DNA of 47,148 bases from contig JACPVJ010000009.1 of NCBI GenBank assembly GCA_016191785.1, forward strand, positions 1 to 47,148, given 5' to 3'. Within the stretch, counting starts at the first letter, position 1. Every line of letters starts with the position of its first letter. A program made the position numbers and the translations under genes. Source of the DNA: Myxococcales bacterium. GTDB taxonomy: Bacteria; Myxococcota_A; Polyangia; Polyangiales; Polyangiaceae. Shown piece after piece: positions 26,338 to 34,764 of the stretch. The notes beneath the pieces were generated by a model, which was given only the letters and a program-made list of their open reading frames with translations, was not told where the DNA came from and searched no databases.

Positions 26338-26591
26338 CGGCCCCCGCCGGCGCGCCGCTTCGTCACCGCGCGGCGGATTGCAGCATCCATTTCGTCCAGG
26401 GAAATGCCTCGTGCCGGGGGACGGATGCGCCCCTCCATCGACATGAGGTCCAGTGTCTCGGGCTCGATCACGACACTTCCGTCGGGACGCTCGCGGAAGG
26501 CCACGCGATCCCCCTCCTCGAGCCGTAGGAGCACGCGGATTCGCTTGGGGAGCGTGATCTGACCCTTGCTGGTCACGGTCGCGGTGGGCAT
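26334..26591 (-). CDS. vapB: AbrB/SpoVT-type VapB antitoxin
   Basis: 85 residues. An N-terminal swapped-hairpin AbrB DNA-binding domain (TATVTSKGQITLPKRIR) is followed by a C-terminal toxin-binding tail (about 50-85, ending RRAVTKRRAGGGR). It should neutralise the overlapping VapC and, with it, repress its own promoter. The pentamer CTTAC occurs twice just upstream (26594 and 26613). Confidence 0.92.
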   Translation of the reverse strand: MPTATVTSKGQITLPKRIRVLLRLEEGDRVAFRERPDGSVVIEPETLDLMSMEGRIRPPARGISLDEMDAAIRRAVTKRRAGGGR

Positions 26592-26592
26592 G

Positions 26593-26617
26593 CCTTACAA
26601 AATCGCACATTCCTTAC
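26593..26617 (-). promoter_or_regulatory. candidate VapBC autoregulatory site
   Basis: Direct repeats CCTTAC at 26593-26598 and 26612-26617 (GTAAGG on the coding strand) lie immediately before the vapB start. The second vapB gene in this window has the same pentamer as an inverted repeat. Operator function is inferred from position and from the known autoregulation of VapBC. Confidence 0.35.
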
Positions 26618-26647
26618 TCGTCGGCAAGGTGACTCGTCGGCAAGGTG
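26616..26647. repeat. perfect 16-bp tandem duplication
   Basis: ACTCGTCGGCAAGGTG occurs twice without a gap (26616-26631 and 26632-26647), between vapB and the methyltransferase-like gene. It is at the junction where the toxin-antitoxin module meets host sequence. Confidence 0.85.
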
Positions 26648-26714
26648 AGCGCTCCGTCACGGCGTGCTTCGGCTTCACAACGGGCCCGCTGACCCGAACC
26701 CCGGACCGCTCGCC

Positions 26715-27611
26715 TCACCGCGACGCGGGGATCGACGGGTGAAGCGCGGTGAGCTCTTCCATCAGCGCGCGCGTGTAGGCCTCGGTGGTGCCGGCGCCGC
26801 CGCCGATGATGCGAGCGCCGCCGCTGTCGAGCTCGAGGGCGCGGGCGGCCCAGCGAACCGGGTCGACGTCCGGCGTGGGAAAGCCGCGCACGCTCTCGGG
26901 CCCGGCAGACAGCAAGACGCCCGGCGAGAGCGCCGATCCGATCTCGCGGCACTGCGCCAAGAGCGACAGCGCGTCGTCGATGCTGGACACCTCGAACAAG
27001 AGCGCGCCGGCCCCGGCCTCGGTCAAGTCGTCGCACAGCTCGGTCAGGCGACCGCCGTGCGCCAGCGCCCCACCCGGCAAGCACTCGACGCTGGCCCAGG
27101 TCGGCAGGCCCGTCTCGGCCGCGGCACCGACCGCGGCCATCAGCTCGAGGCGCGAGCCCTGCCCCCGCGCCAAGATCAGCTCCACGCCGGCCGCGACGAT
27201 GCGCAGCGCGTGCTCGGCCAGCTCGTCACTCATGCGATTCGGCTGGAGGGCCGCGACCAGCTCGCTCCCGAGCACGCCGGCCACCGCCACCGGTCGCTCG
27301 GCCTCGCGCGCCGCATCGAGAGCGAGCTCGACCGCGATGCCGGTCAAGAGCGCCGCGCGGTGCTCCATGCCGACCTCCGCCAAGGCGCGGGGCGTGGTGT
27401 CCGCGGTGAGCGCGGTCAAGATGGTCACGCGACTTCGGACCTCGGCGCGGTAGTGCTCGAGCACGGCATCGGGTCGACTGCGCAAGAGCTGCCCCACCGC
27501 GCCCGGCGAGTCGATGGCCGCGCCGCGAGCGCGGAAGCACGCGGGCGTGTCGGCGTCGGTCACCAGGGGCCGACCCGACGCGAGCCGCGAGCGGACGCGG
27601 TCGAAGCTCAC
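26715..27611 (-). CDS. homocysteine S-methyltransferase-family protein lacking the Cys pair
   Basis: About 298 residues beginning with GTG at 27611, one base after the stop of the M2 peptidase gene. The (beta/alpha)8 fold of MmuM/BHMT-type enzymes is recognisable from HYRAEVRSRVTILTALTADTTPRAL, ERPVAVAGVLG and the C-terminal GARIIGGGAGTTEAYTRAL. In active enzymes this C-terminal motif reads GGCCGT and its cysteines bind the catalytic zinc; here they are Gly-Ala. The N-terminal glycine motif is also altered (TDADTPACFRARG). It probably does not methylate homocysteine by the usual zinc mechanism. A truncated copy of its 3' end lies beyond vapBC. Confidence 0.8.
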   Translation of the reverse strand: MSFDRVRSRLASGRPLVTDADTPACFRARGAAIDSPGAVGQLLRSRPDAVLEHYRAEVRSRVTILTALTADTTPRALAEVGMEHRAALLTGIAVELALDAAREAERPVAVAGVLGSELVAALQPNRMSDELAEHALRIVAAGVELILARGQGSRLELMAAVGAAAETGLPTWASVECLPGGALAHGGRLTELCDDLTEAGAGALLFEVSSIDDALSLLAQCREIGSALSPGVLLSAGPESVRGFPTPDVDPVRWAARALELDSGGARIIGGGAGTTEAYTRALMEELTALHPSIPASR

Positions 27612-27612
27612 T

Positions 27613-29487
27613 TCAGTCCCAGCCGCACTTCTGCCCCTTGTTCTGCTCGTCGAGCCAGGCCGCGAGGGGCGCGTAGTAGTCGATGATGGCGGTGGCATCC
27701 ATGCGCTTTTCACCCGAGAGCATCTCGAGCGCGACCGGCCACTCTTTGCTGGCGCCGAGCCGCAGCATGTCGATCATCTTCTTGCCCGCCGCGGCGTTGC
27801 CGTAGATCGAGCACTTGTAGAGCGGGCCGGTGTGCCCCGCCGCCTTGCACAGCGCGCGATGGAATTGATACTGCAAGATGCGCGCGATGAAGTAGCGCGT
27901 GTACGGCACGTTTGCGGGAATGTGGTACTTCGCGCCCGGGTCGAAGTCCTTCTCGCTCCGATCGACGGCCGGCGCCACGCCCTGGTACTTGCGGCGCAGC
28001 TCCCACCAGCTCTTGTTGTACTCGCTGGGCGGCGTGCGTCCGTCGAACACGCGCCAGCGCCACTCGTCGATCAGCTTGCCGAAGGGCAAGAAGGCAACGC
28101 CCTCGAGCGCCCGGGTCATGAGCACGTTCAGGTCGGCCTTGGCGTCATCGCTGACCTTGTCGAGCAGCCCGATCTTCTTCAGGTAGTCGGGGGTCACGCT
28201 CAGCACCAAGGTATCGCCGATGCCCTCGTGGAAGCCGTCGTTGGCGCCCGCCTGGAACAGCGGCGGAAGGTGGCCGTACTGCTGGTAGTAGTAGTTGTGA
28301 CCCAGCTCGTGGTGGATGGTCACCAGATCGTCGAAGTCGGTGTTGATGCACATCTTGATGCGCAGGTCCCCCGACAGGCCCACGTCCCACGCGCTGGCGT
28401 GACAGACCACGTTGCGATCCTTGGGCTTGAGAAACAGGCTGCGCTCCCAGAACGTCTTGGGCAGCGGCTGCATGCCGAGCGAGGTGAAGAACGCCTCACC
28501 GGTCTTGACCATCTTCTCGTGGTTCCATTTCTTGGCGACCATCTGCTTGGTCACGTCGATGTTGCCCTTGCCCTTGTGGGGCTCGACCAAGGGGTAGAGC
28601 GCTTGCCACTCTTGTGCCCACATGTTGCCGAGCAAATGCGCGGGAATCGGCGCGCCGGCCTTCACCTTGTCCGTGCCGTGCTGCTTCTGCAAACGTGCGC
28701 GCACGAAGCAGTGCAGCTTCTCGTAGAGCGGCTTCACCTCGGTCCAGAGGCGATTCATCTCGGCCTCGAACTCGGCGGACGACATGTCGTAGCCGCCCTT
28801 CCAGATGTCCGCCATGTTGCCGAAACCGAGCTCGGCTGCGCCCTCGTTGCCGATCGCCACGAACTCTTCGTACATCGAGCGCATGGGCGGCGAGATCGAG
28901 TGCCAGCCCTTCCAGACCTCTAGCAAGAGGTCGTAGTCCTTCTCCTTGGACAGCACCTTGCCGAGCTCGTCGAGCTCGAGGCACTCGCTCTTCTTGTCGT
29001 CGCCCTTCCCCTTCAGGCGCGGCGAGCAGTACTTGCCCTTGCCGTAGATGCTCTCGAGCTGGGTCGTGAGCTCGGCCAGCCGGGCGCGCTTCTTGGCGTC
29101 GCTGGGCGCCGGGAGGCCGGCCGAGAACTTGAGCAGGTAGAGCGAGCGCGCCGTGTCCTTCGGCAGGTCGAGGCCCTCGAAGCGCCGTGCCTCTTTCACC
29201 TTGCGCGCGATGAACTCCATCACCCGGTCGCGCTCCTTGCTCTCGAGGTGCTCGGTGTCGGGAGTGATGTAGGTCGACTTGACCCACGCCGCGCGGTCAG
29301 CGTCTTGGGCCAGCGCACGCAACGCCTCGTTCACGTCTTTGACGAAGGCCTGCGCCTCGTCGACAGTGGGCGCGGTCGACTCTTTCTCGGTCAGCGGCGT
29401 GACGACCGGCGTAACGGGCGCGGGCGCGTAGGGCGCGGCACCACTGCAACCGGCGACCAGCAAGAGGGCGGCGAGGGAACGGTTCAT
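27613..29487 (-). CDS. M2-family (ACE-like) zinc metallopeptidase lipoprotein
   Basis: 624 residues with signal MNRSLAALLLVAGC (lipobox Cys14), so probably anchored in the periplasm or outer membrane. The zinc site is clear: HHELGH (HExxH at 393-397) with third ligand Glu421 in NDGFHEGIGD, exactly as in peptidyl-dipeptidase A. Other family marks are KMCINTDFDDLVTIHHELGH and GLPAP. Length is close to one ACE domain plus a leader. It should remove dipeptides from peptide C-termini. It is followed by the methyltransferase-like gene with one base between stop and start. Confidence 0.9.
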   Translation of the reverse strand: MNRSLAALLLVAGCSGAAPYAPAPVTPVVTPLTEKESTAPTVDEAQAFVKDVNEALRALAQDADRAAWVKSTYITPDTEHLESKERDRVMEFIARKVKEARRFEGLDLPKDTARSLYLLKFSAGLPAPSDAKKRARLAELTTQLESIYGKGKYCSPRLKGKGDDKKSECLELDELGKVLSKEKDYDLLLEVWKGWHSISPPMRSMYEEFVAIGNEGAAELGFGNMADIWKGGYDMSSAEFEAEMNRLWTEVKPLYEKLHCFVRARLQKQHGTDKVKAGAPIPAHLLGNMWAQEWQALYPLVEPHKGKGNIDVTKQMVAKKWNHEKMVKTGEAFFTSLGMQPLPKTFWERSLFLKPKDRNVVCHASAWDVGLSGDLRIKMCINTDFDDLVTIHHELGHNYYYQQYGHLPPLFQAGANDGFHEGIGDTLVLSVTPDYLKKIGLLDKVSDDAKADLNVLMTRALEGVAFLPFGKLIDEWRWRVFDGRTPPSEYNKSWWELRRKYQGVAPAVDRSEKDFDPGAKYHIPANVPYTRYFIARILQYQFHRALCKAAGHTGPLYKCSIYGNAAAGKKMIDMLRLGASKEWPVALEMLSGEKRMDATAIIDYYAPLAAWLDEQNKGQKCGWD

Positions 29488-29533
29488 GGCAGCCCCGGGA
29501 GTACCCGGATCCGCGGCAGAAGGGAACCGCCCT

Positions 29534-30232
29534 TCAGTAGTAGCGGATCGCCAAGAGCGCCGAGAGGAGGCCGCCGATTGCGACCACCACCCAGCGCACG
29601 CGCTTGGCGCTGACCCGCCGGGCCACCGCCGCGCCGCCGTAGCCGCCCAGGACGGCACCCACGGCCATCACCAGCGCGGCAGCGATCTGTACCCGACCGG
29701 TCAGCAAGAAATAGGCGCTGGCGGCGCCGTTCACCGCCGCGACGATCACGCTCTTCTTGGCGTTCTTGCCGTGGATGTCCTCACGACCGAGCAGGGCCAA
29801 GACCAGCATGCCGATGCCGGCGCCGAAGTAGCCGCCGTACACCGACACGAACAGGATCCCGAGGCGGCTCGGTCGCGAGAGCCCGAGGTCGATCACGAGC
29901 AGGAGCGTCGCACCCGCCACGAGCCAGGGCACCAAGAGCTCGAACGCCCGCGGCGGCGCCGAGGCCAGCACCACTGCGCCCACCACGCCGCCGACCGCCG
30001 CGAGCGACGCCAGGATCAAGAGCTCGCGTTTCAGGTCGGAGCGATACGCCAGGGCAGACGCGACGTTCCCCGGCGCCAGGGCCACGGTGTTGGTCGCGCT
30101 CGCGAGCACCGGCGGGATACCCATGGCCAAGAGGACCGGAAACGACACCAGCGAGCCGCCACCTGCCACCGAGTTGATCACCGCGGCCACGGCAGCGGCG
30201 AGCCCGAGCAGCGCGAGGCGCGAGGGTTCCAC
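29534..30232 (-). CDS. TSUP-family (TauE/SafE) permease
   Basis: 232-residue inner-membrane protein with about seven or eight TM segments. VINSVAGGGSLVSFPVLLAMG near the N-terminus and the repeated NAKKSVIVAAVNGAASAYFL in the second half are the two signature regions of TSUP (sulfite exporter TauE/SafE) permeases; members move sulfonates, sulfite or related organic anions. GTG at 30232 is used because upstream sequence is Pro-rich and not membrane-like. Substrate unknown. Confidence 0.88.
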   Translation of the reverse strand: MEPSRLALLGLAAAVAAVINSVAGGGSLVSFPVLLAMGIPPVLASATNTVALAPGNVASALAYRSDLKRELLILASLAAVGGVVGAVVLASAPPRAFELLVPWLVAGATLLLVIDLGLSRPSRLGILFVSVYGGYFGAGIGMLVLALLGREDIHGKNAKKSVIVAAVNGAASAYFLLTGRVQIAAALVMAVGAVLGGYGGAAVARRVSAKRVRWVVVAIGGLLSALLAIRYY

Positions 30233-30293
30233 CCCGCAATCATGCCCCCGAGTGGACCCGACCGCGTCGGGCCTGTACTCTTTCCGCACCAAC

Positions 30294-31544
30294 ATGGCGC
30301 GCTTTGGCTGGATGGCGGTCGGGCTAGGGTTGTTCATGGGCGCCGCGTGCTCTGCCAACGACAGCGGGGGCGACGGCACGAGCGGCGGCGGCGCGAGCGG
30401 CGCGGGCGCGGGCGGGGGTGGCTCCGGGGGCGCTGGCGCCAGCGGCGGCGGGGGCGCGGGCGGCAGCAGCGCGACCGGCGGCGGTGGCGGCGTGGTCATC
30501 GACAGCAGCACCGGTGACGCCGACGACCCGGACGCCGCCTGCACCACCTACACCGAAGCGGCGAAGAAGCCCGCGGTGGACGTGATCTGGCTGGTCGACA
30601 ACTCGTGCTCGATGACCGACGAGATCGCCAAGGTGCGCGAGCAGATCAACAAGAGCTTCGTGCCGACCATCTCGAAGAGCATCATCGACTGGCAGGTGAT
30701 CATGGTCTCGGCGCGCGGTTCCGGCTCGCTCGACGTGTGCGTGGACCCGCCGCTGGCCGGCGCGAGCTGCGCCAACAACCCACCGAAGTTCACCCACCTC
30801 GACTGCGAGGTCGGCAGCTCGGATTCGCTGTTCATGGCTTCGTACGCCTATACGGGTTCGGGCTGGCCGCCGATGTTCACTTGCAACACCACCGGTGGCC
30901 CGATCAACAAGCTGGCCCGCTTCGACGCCACCAAGGTGTTCGTCGAGGTCACCGACGACGAGGCCGACTTCCCCGGGTGGGACTCGGTGGGCTTCGACAA
31001 CTGGGCGCTGAACGCCGCTCTGCCCAAGGGCATGTTCGGCACGGCCCAGAGCCGCAAGTACATCTTCCACTCGATCGTCGGCGCCGATCCGAAAGATTTG
31101 ACCAAGACCTGCAACACCACCGGACAAGACGCCGGCAACGCCGCCGTCGCGCCTGGCCTCGAGTATCAGAAGCTCAGCAAGCTCACGGGCGGCATCGTTC
31201 GCAGCATCTGCGAACCCGACTGGTCCGACATCTTCAACTCCATCGCGGCCGGAATCGTCGACAAGCTGAGCTGCGAGTTCACGCTGCCTCCACCCAAAGA
31301 CGGCGGCACGGTCGACAGCACCAAGGTCAACGTCGCGTTCACCCCGAAGGGTGGCTCGTCCGAGGACGTGCTGCAGGACAACAACAAGCCCTGCGGCCAG
31401 GGCGCCGACGGTTGGCAGTGGGACGCGAGCAAGACCAAGATCCTGCTCTGCGGTCCGACCTGCGACAAGGTGAAGGCCGACGACGGCGGCAAGATCGACA
31501 TCGTGGTCGGCTGCCAGACCAAGGTCGTCCCGCCGCCCAAGTGA
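30294..31544 (+). CDS. VWA-domain lipoprotein
   Basis: 416 residues: signal ending MGAAC (Cys19), a very long Gly/Ser/Ala linker (about 20-70), then a von Willebrand A domain starting PAVDVIWLVDNSCSM with the MIDAS pattern DxSxS. Later cysteines (FTCNTTGGP, KTCNTTGQD, LLCGPTCDK) suggest disulfides. Such proteins are abundant in Polyangia and are presumed surface adhesion or interaction proteins. It overlaps the next gene by one base (TGATG), implying a two-gene operon. Confidence 0.87.
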   Translation: MARFGWMAVGLGLFMGAACSANDSGGDGTSGGGASGAGAGGGGSGGAGASGGGGAGGSSATGGGGGVVIDSSTGDADDPDAACTTYTEAAKKPAVDVIWLVDNSCSMTDEIAKVREQINKSFVPTISKSIIDWQVIMVSARGSGSLDVCVDPPLAGASCANNPPKFTHLDCEVGSSDSLFMASYAYTGSGWPPMFTCNTTGGPINKLARFDATKVFVEVTDDEADFPGWDSVGFDNWALNAALPKGMFGTAQSRKYIFHSIVGADPKDLTKTCNTTGQDAGNAAVAPGLEYQKLSKLTGGIVRSICEPDWSDIFNSIAAGIVDKLSCEFTLPPPKDGGTVDSTKVNVAFTPKGGSSEDVLQDNNKPCGQGADGWQWDASKTKILLCGPTCDKVKADDGGKIDIVVGCQTKVVPPPK

Positions 31545-32056
31545 TGCGACCGTACCTTCCACTGATCTTCGTCGCCTCGGCGTGCAGCCTGACGTCGTCG
31601 CTGGACGATCTTCGCGGCGGCGCCGACAGCGGCGCCGGCGGCGCCGACAGCGGCGTCGGCGGAACCGACAGCGGCGCCGGCGGCACGACCTCGGGCGGCG
31701 GCGCTGCCGGCGCGTCGGGCAGCGCCGGCAACGGGGGCACCGCCGGCATGGACGGCGGCGGCACCGGCGGCAACCCCTGGCCCGATGCGGCCGATCCGTG
31801 TGCCGCCCAGGCTAACTGCAACGCCTGCTGCGCGACCTCGCACAGCACGGGTCAGCAAGAGTTCGTCGCCACGATCAAGAAGTGCGTCTGCCAAGACCCG
31901 AGCTGTTCCTCGCCGTGCTCGGTCTACTGCACGGGGGGGCAGATCTCGTCCGATTGCAGCTCGTGCGTCACCACCCAGAGCGTGCAGACCTGCATTGGGC
32001 AACAGTGCGCGTCGGCCGAGTGCAAGGCGTACACCAGCTGCGTGGCGGGCTGCTGA
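31544..32056 (+). CDS. Cys-rich surface lipoprotein
   Basis: 170 residues: signal MRPYLPLIFVASAC (lipobox Cys14), a linker of repeated GADSGAGGADSG-type units, then a C-terminal domain with 16 cysteines (CAAQANCNACC, KKCVCQDPSC, SPCSVYC, CSSC, CIGQQC, ending VAGC). It is translationally coupled to the VWA lipoprotein and may be its surface partner. The stop is adjacent to the convergent histidine kinase stop. Confidence 0.82.
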   Translation: MRPYLPLIFVASACSLTSSLDDLRGGADSGAGGADSGVGGTDSGAGGTTSGGGAAGASGSAGNGGTAGMDGGGTGGNPWPDAADPCAAQANCNACCATSHSTGQQEFVATIKKCVCQDPSCSSPCSVYCTGGQISSDCSSCVTTQSVQTCIGQQCASAECKAYTSCVAGC

Positions 32057-33589
32057 TCAACCTCGACGGTCGAGCGAATCCCGCACCCGGGCCACGAGCT
32101 CGCTGGCGCTGAACGGCTTCTCGAGCAAGTCGACCTCACCCAGGTCGGCCGCCTCGCTCAAGTTGTCACGGGTGTAGCCTGACATGAGCAGCACGCCCAG
32201 CCCGCCGCCGCCGCGCGCCCGTATCTCGCGCACCAGATCGGGACCGCTCATGCGCGGCATGATGACGTCGCTCAAGAGCAGGTCGAATCCGTCAGGCGTG
32301 GCCAGAAAGCGGTCGAGCGCGTCGGCGCCGTCCGAGGCGAGCTGGACGGTGTAGCCCTGTGCCTCGAGCACTCGGACCACCACACCCGCGACGATCGCGT
32401 CGTCCTCGGCCACGAGCACGCGCTCCGAACCGCCCCGCGACTGCCGCGCAACCCGCGGGGCGTCTTGAGAGAGCGGCTCGTCGTCGCGCAGCGGAAGGTA
32501 CACCTTCACGGTCGTGCCGCGACCCAGCACGCTGTCGATGCGAAGACCGCCGCCGCTCTGCTTGGCGATGCCGTACACCGTCGACAGCCCGAGCCCGGTG
32601 CCACGCCCGACGGGCTTGGTGGTGAAGAAGGGATCGATGGCGTGGGCCAGCACGGTCTGCGACATGCCTTCACCCGCGTCGGTGACCGAGAGCAGCGCGT
32701 GCGGACCGGGAACCAGGTCGTCGACAGCGCCGATGCTGTCGCCCGAGATGGTCACGCGCCGGATGCCCACCGTGATGGTCCCGCCCCGAGGCATCGCGTC
32801 GCGCGCGTTGGTCACCAGGTTCACGATCACCTGTTCCATGTGGCCGCGCGTTCCGCGGATGGGCAGGGGCTCGCGGCACGATTCCACCACCAGGAGGGTG
32901 TCTTCACCGATCAGCCGCTCGAGCATCCGGTGTACTTCGCCGAGCACGGGCACCAGATCGATGGTCTCCATCAACCCGTCTTGGGGTCGGCTGAACAGCA
33001 AGAGCTGCCGGACCAGCGTGGCGCCCCTCTGCCCGGCCTTGACCATCTCGTCCACGTACAGTGCCAGCTCAGGACGGTCGGCGAGCTTCTTCTGCAAGAG
33101 CTCGCCATTGCCCATGATGGCGACGAGCAAGTTGTTGAAGTCGTGGGCCACCCCGCCCGCCAGCTGGCCAATGATCTCCATCTTCTGCGCGTGGCGCAGC
33201 TGCTCTTCCAGCCGCTTGCGGTCGGAGATGTCACGCCACACCACGTGCAAGACCTGCTTGGCGTCCCGCGGGACAGCCGTCAGCAGCACCTCGACCGGGA
33301 AGACCTCGCCGTCGAAACGCACGTGGTCCCACTCGAAGCGATGACTGCCCCGCTCGAGCGCGAGGGCCATCATCGCGTTCGCCTTCTCGAACGAGCTCTG
33401 GCCGTCGGGCTGCGTGGGCGGTGAGAGCTCGGAAGGGTGCGTCCGGAGCAGGTCTTCCTTGTTCGGGTAACGCAACAGGTCGACCGTCGCCTGGTTGCAG
33501 TCCACGAAGCGCTCGTCCTCGATGATCAGGATGGCATCCGCCGAACGCTCGAACAGCTCGCGGTAGGGGTCGGGTCCGGGTGTAGGCAC
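32057..33589 (-). CDS. hybrid histidine kinase (PAS-HisKA-HATPase-REC)
   Basis: About 510 residues from a GTG at 33589 (a TTG at 33628 is possible). A PAS domain (about 8-125) leads to the phosphoacceptor helix AGGVAHDFNNLL with His149; the HATPase has NLVTNARDAMP, DAGEGM and GRGTGLGLSTVYGI; a C-terminal receiver has AEDDA, Asp441 in LSDVIMPRMSG and Lys in LEKPFS. There is no TM segment, so it is a cytosolic sensor with an internal phosphorelay. No output gene lies next to it. Confidence 0.93.
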   Translation of the reverse strand: MPTPGPDPYRELFERSADAILIIEDERFVDCNQATVDLLRYPNKEDLLRTHPSELSPPTQPDGQSSFEKANAMMALALERGSHRFEWDHVRFDGEVFPVEVLLTAVPRDAKQVLHVVWRDISDRKRLEEQLRHAQKMEIIGQLAGGVAHDFNNLLVAIMGNGELLQKKLADRPELALYVDEMVKAGQRGATLVRQLLLFSRPQDGLMETIDLVPVLGEVHRMLERLIGEDTLLVVESCREPLPIRGTRGHMEQVIVNLVTNARDAMPRGGTITVGIRRVTISGDSIGAVDDLVPGPHALLSVTDAGEGMSQTVLAHAIDPFFTTKPVGRGTGLGLSTVYGIAKQSGGGLRIDSVLGRGTTVKVYLPLRDDEPLSQDAPRVARQSRGGSERVLVAEDDAIVAGVVVRVLEAQGYTVQLASDGADALDRFLATPDGFDLLLSDVIMPRMSGPDLVREIRARGGGGLGVLLMSGYTRDNLSEAADLGEVDLLEKPFSASELVARVRDSLDRRG

Positions 33590-33637
33590 GCGCTGGCCCA
33601 GAGTCGCGCAGGCGCGGCGCCGTGACAACGGCCGTCG

Positions 33638-34693
33638 CTAGGCGGCGGGCCCCGCCACCCGCGCCGCCGCCAGCATCCCGCAGGCCGCGTGGGTCTCGGC
33701 GCCCCCGGAATAGCGCCGCACGATCGGCGCCTTCAGCGCCTGCAGCGCGTCCATGAACGCCCGCCGCTCGGCGTCGCCCGCTGGGCGGAAGCCGTCGGGC
33801 CGCGCGTCGTTCACGTCGATCAGGTTGATGCGCAGCTCGAGCCCACCGAACAGCCGCTGGATCTCGGCCACCTCGGCGGGGTCGGTGTTCACGCCGCTGA
33901 TCAGCACCATCGCTATCGTCAGCCGACCGTGCTTCGACGCCGCCCAGTAATCACGCACCGCTTGGGCCAGCTCTTCCAGCGGGACCTTGCCGGCGACGGG
34001 CAAGAGCCGCTTGCGCCGCTCGGGCAGAGCGCTGGTGAGCGAGAGGATCAGACGAAACGGATGCCCCTCGGCGGCATAGCGTCGGATCTGCGGCACGAGC
34101 CCGACCGTGGAAATGGTGATCGAGCGACCTGCCACGTGCGCGCCACACGGGTGCGAGAGGACCCGCGCCGCGCGGATCACGTTCTCGTAGTTCTGGAGCG
34201 GCTCACCCTGACCCTGGAACAGCGCGCCCACCACCCGACCCGGCGCTTCGTCTCGCACGGTCAGGAACGCCGAGAGCATCTCCCAGGTCTCGAGGTTGCG
34301 AGTGAGCCCCAGCCTACCCGTGGCGCAGAACGCACACTGCATGGCGCAGCCGACCTGCGACGACAGGCACACGCTGAAGCGCCCGGGCTTCTCCAGCGGG
34401 ATGCACACTGCCTCGGACAGCGCGCCGTCCGGCGAGCGAAACAGGTACTTCACGAAGCGGTCGCTCGGGCTCTCGATCCGTTCGACCAGCTCGAGCCGCT
34501 GGGCGTCGAACACCTCGAGCGCCGCAGCCTGCTTCGCCTTCGAGACCGGGCGCTTCAGGGGAAAAGCAGCCGGCGGCGCGAAGACCTGGACCATCAGCCG
34601 GCGCGCCTCGTCTTCGGTCAGCTCGACGCCGGCCTCGGCCATGTGCCGGGCCAGGTCTTCGGGAAGCTGCGCGAGCAAGTGAGGGCGAGGCAC
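33638..34693 (-). CDS. RlmN-family radical SAM methyltransferase
   Basis: 351 residues. The radical SAM cluster motif is CAMQCAFC (Cys116, Cys120, Cys123), preceded by SVCLSSQVG (Cys109) and matched near the C-terminus by AETHAACGMLA (Cys338). Together these are the five cysteines used by RlmN/Cfr enzymes, which methylate C2 (or C8) of adenine 2503 in 23S rRNA and C2 of A37 in some tRNAs. GALFQGQGEPLQNYENV corresponds to the family GMGEPL region but reads GQGEPL. The divergence may mark an RlmN paralogue rather than the housekeeping enzyme. Confidence 0.87.
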   Translation of the reverse strand: MPRPHLLAQLPEDLARHMAEAGVELTEDEARRLMVQVFAPPAAFPLKRPVSKAKQAAALEVFDAQRLELVERIESPSDRFVKYLFRSPDGALSEAVCIPLEKPGRFSVCLSSQVGCAMQCAFCATGRLGLTRNLETWEMLSAFLTVRDEAPGRVVGALFQGQGEPLQNYENVIRAARVLSHPCGAHVAGRSITISTVGLVPQIRRYAAEGHPFRLILSLTSALPERRKRLLPVAGKVPLEELAQAVRDYWAASKHGRLTIAMVLISGVNTDPAEVAEIQRLFGGLELRINLIDVNDARPDGFRPAGDAERRAFMDALQALKAPIVRRYSGGAETHAACGMLAAARVAGPAA

Positions 34694-34764
34694 GGGCGGT
34701 GGGCGTGCACGCTAGCGCAGGGGGGATAGGCGAGCTACCCGCGCGCGGGGGTCGGCCCGGGACT

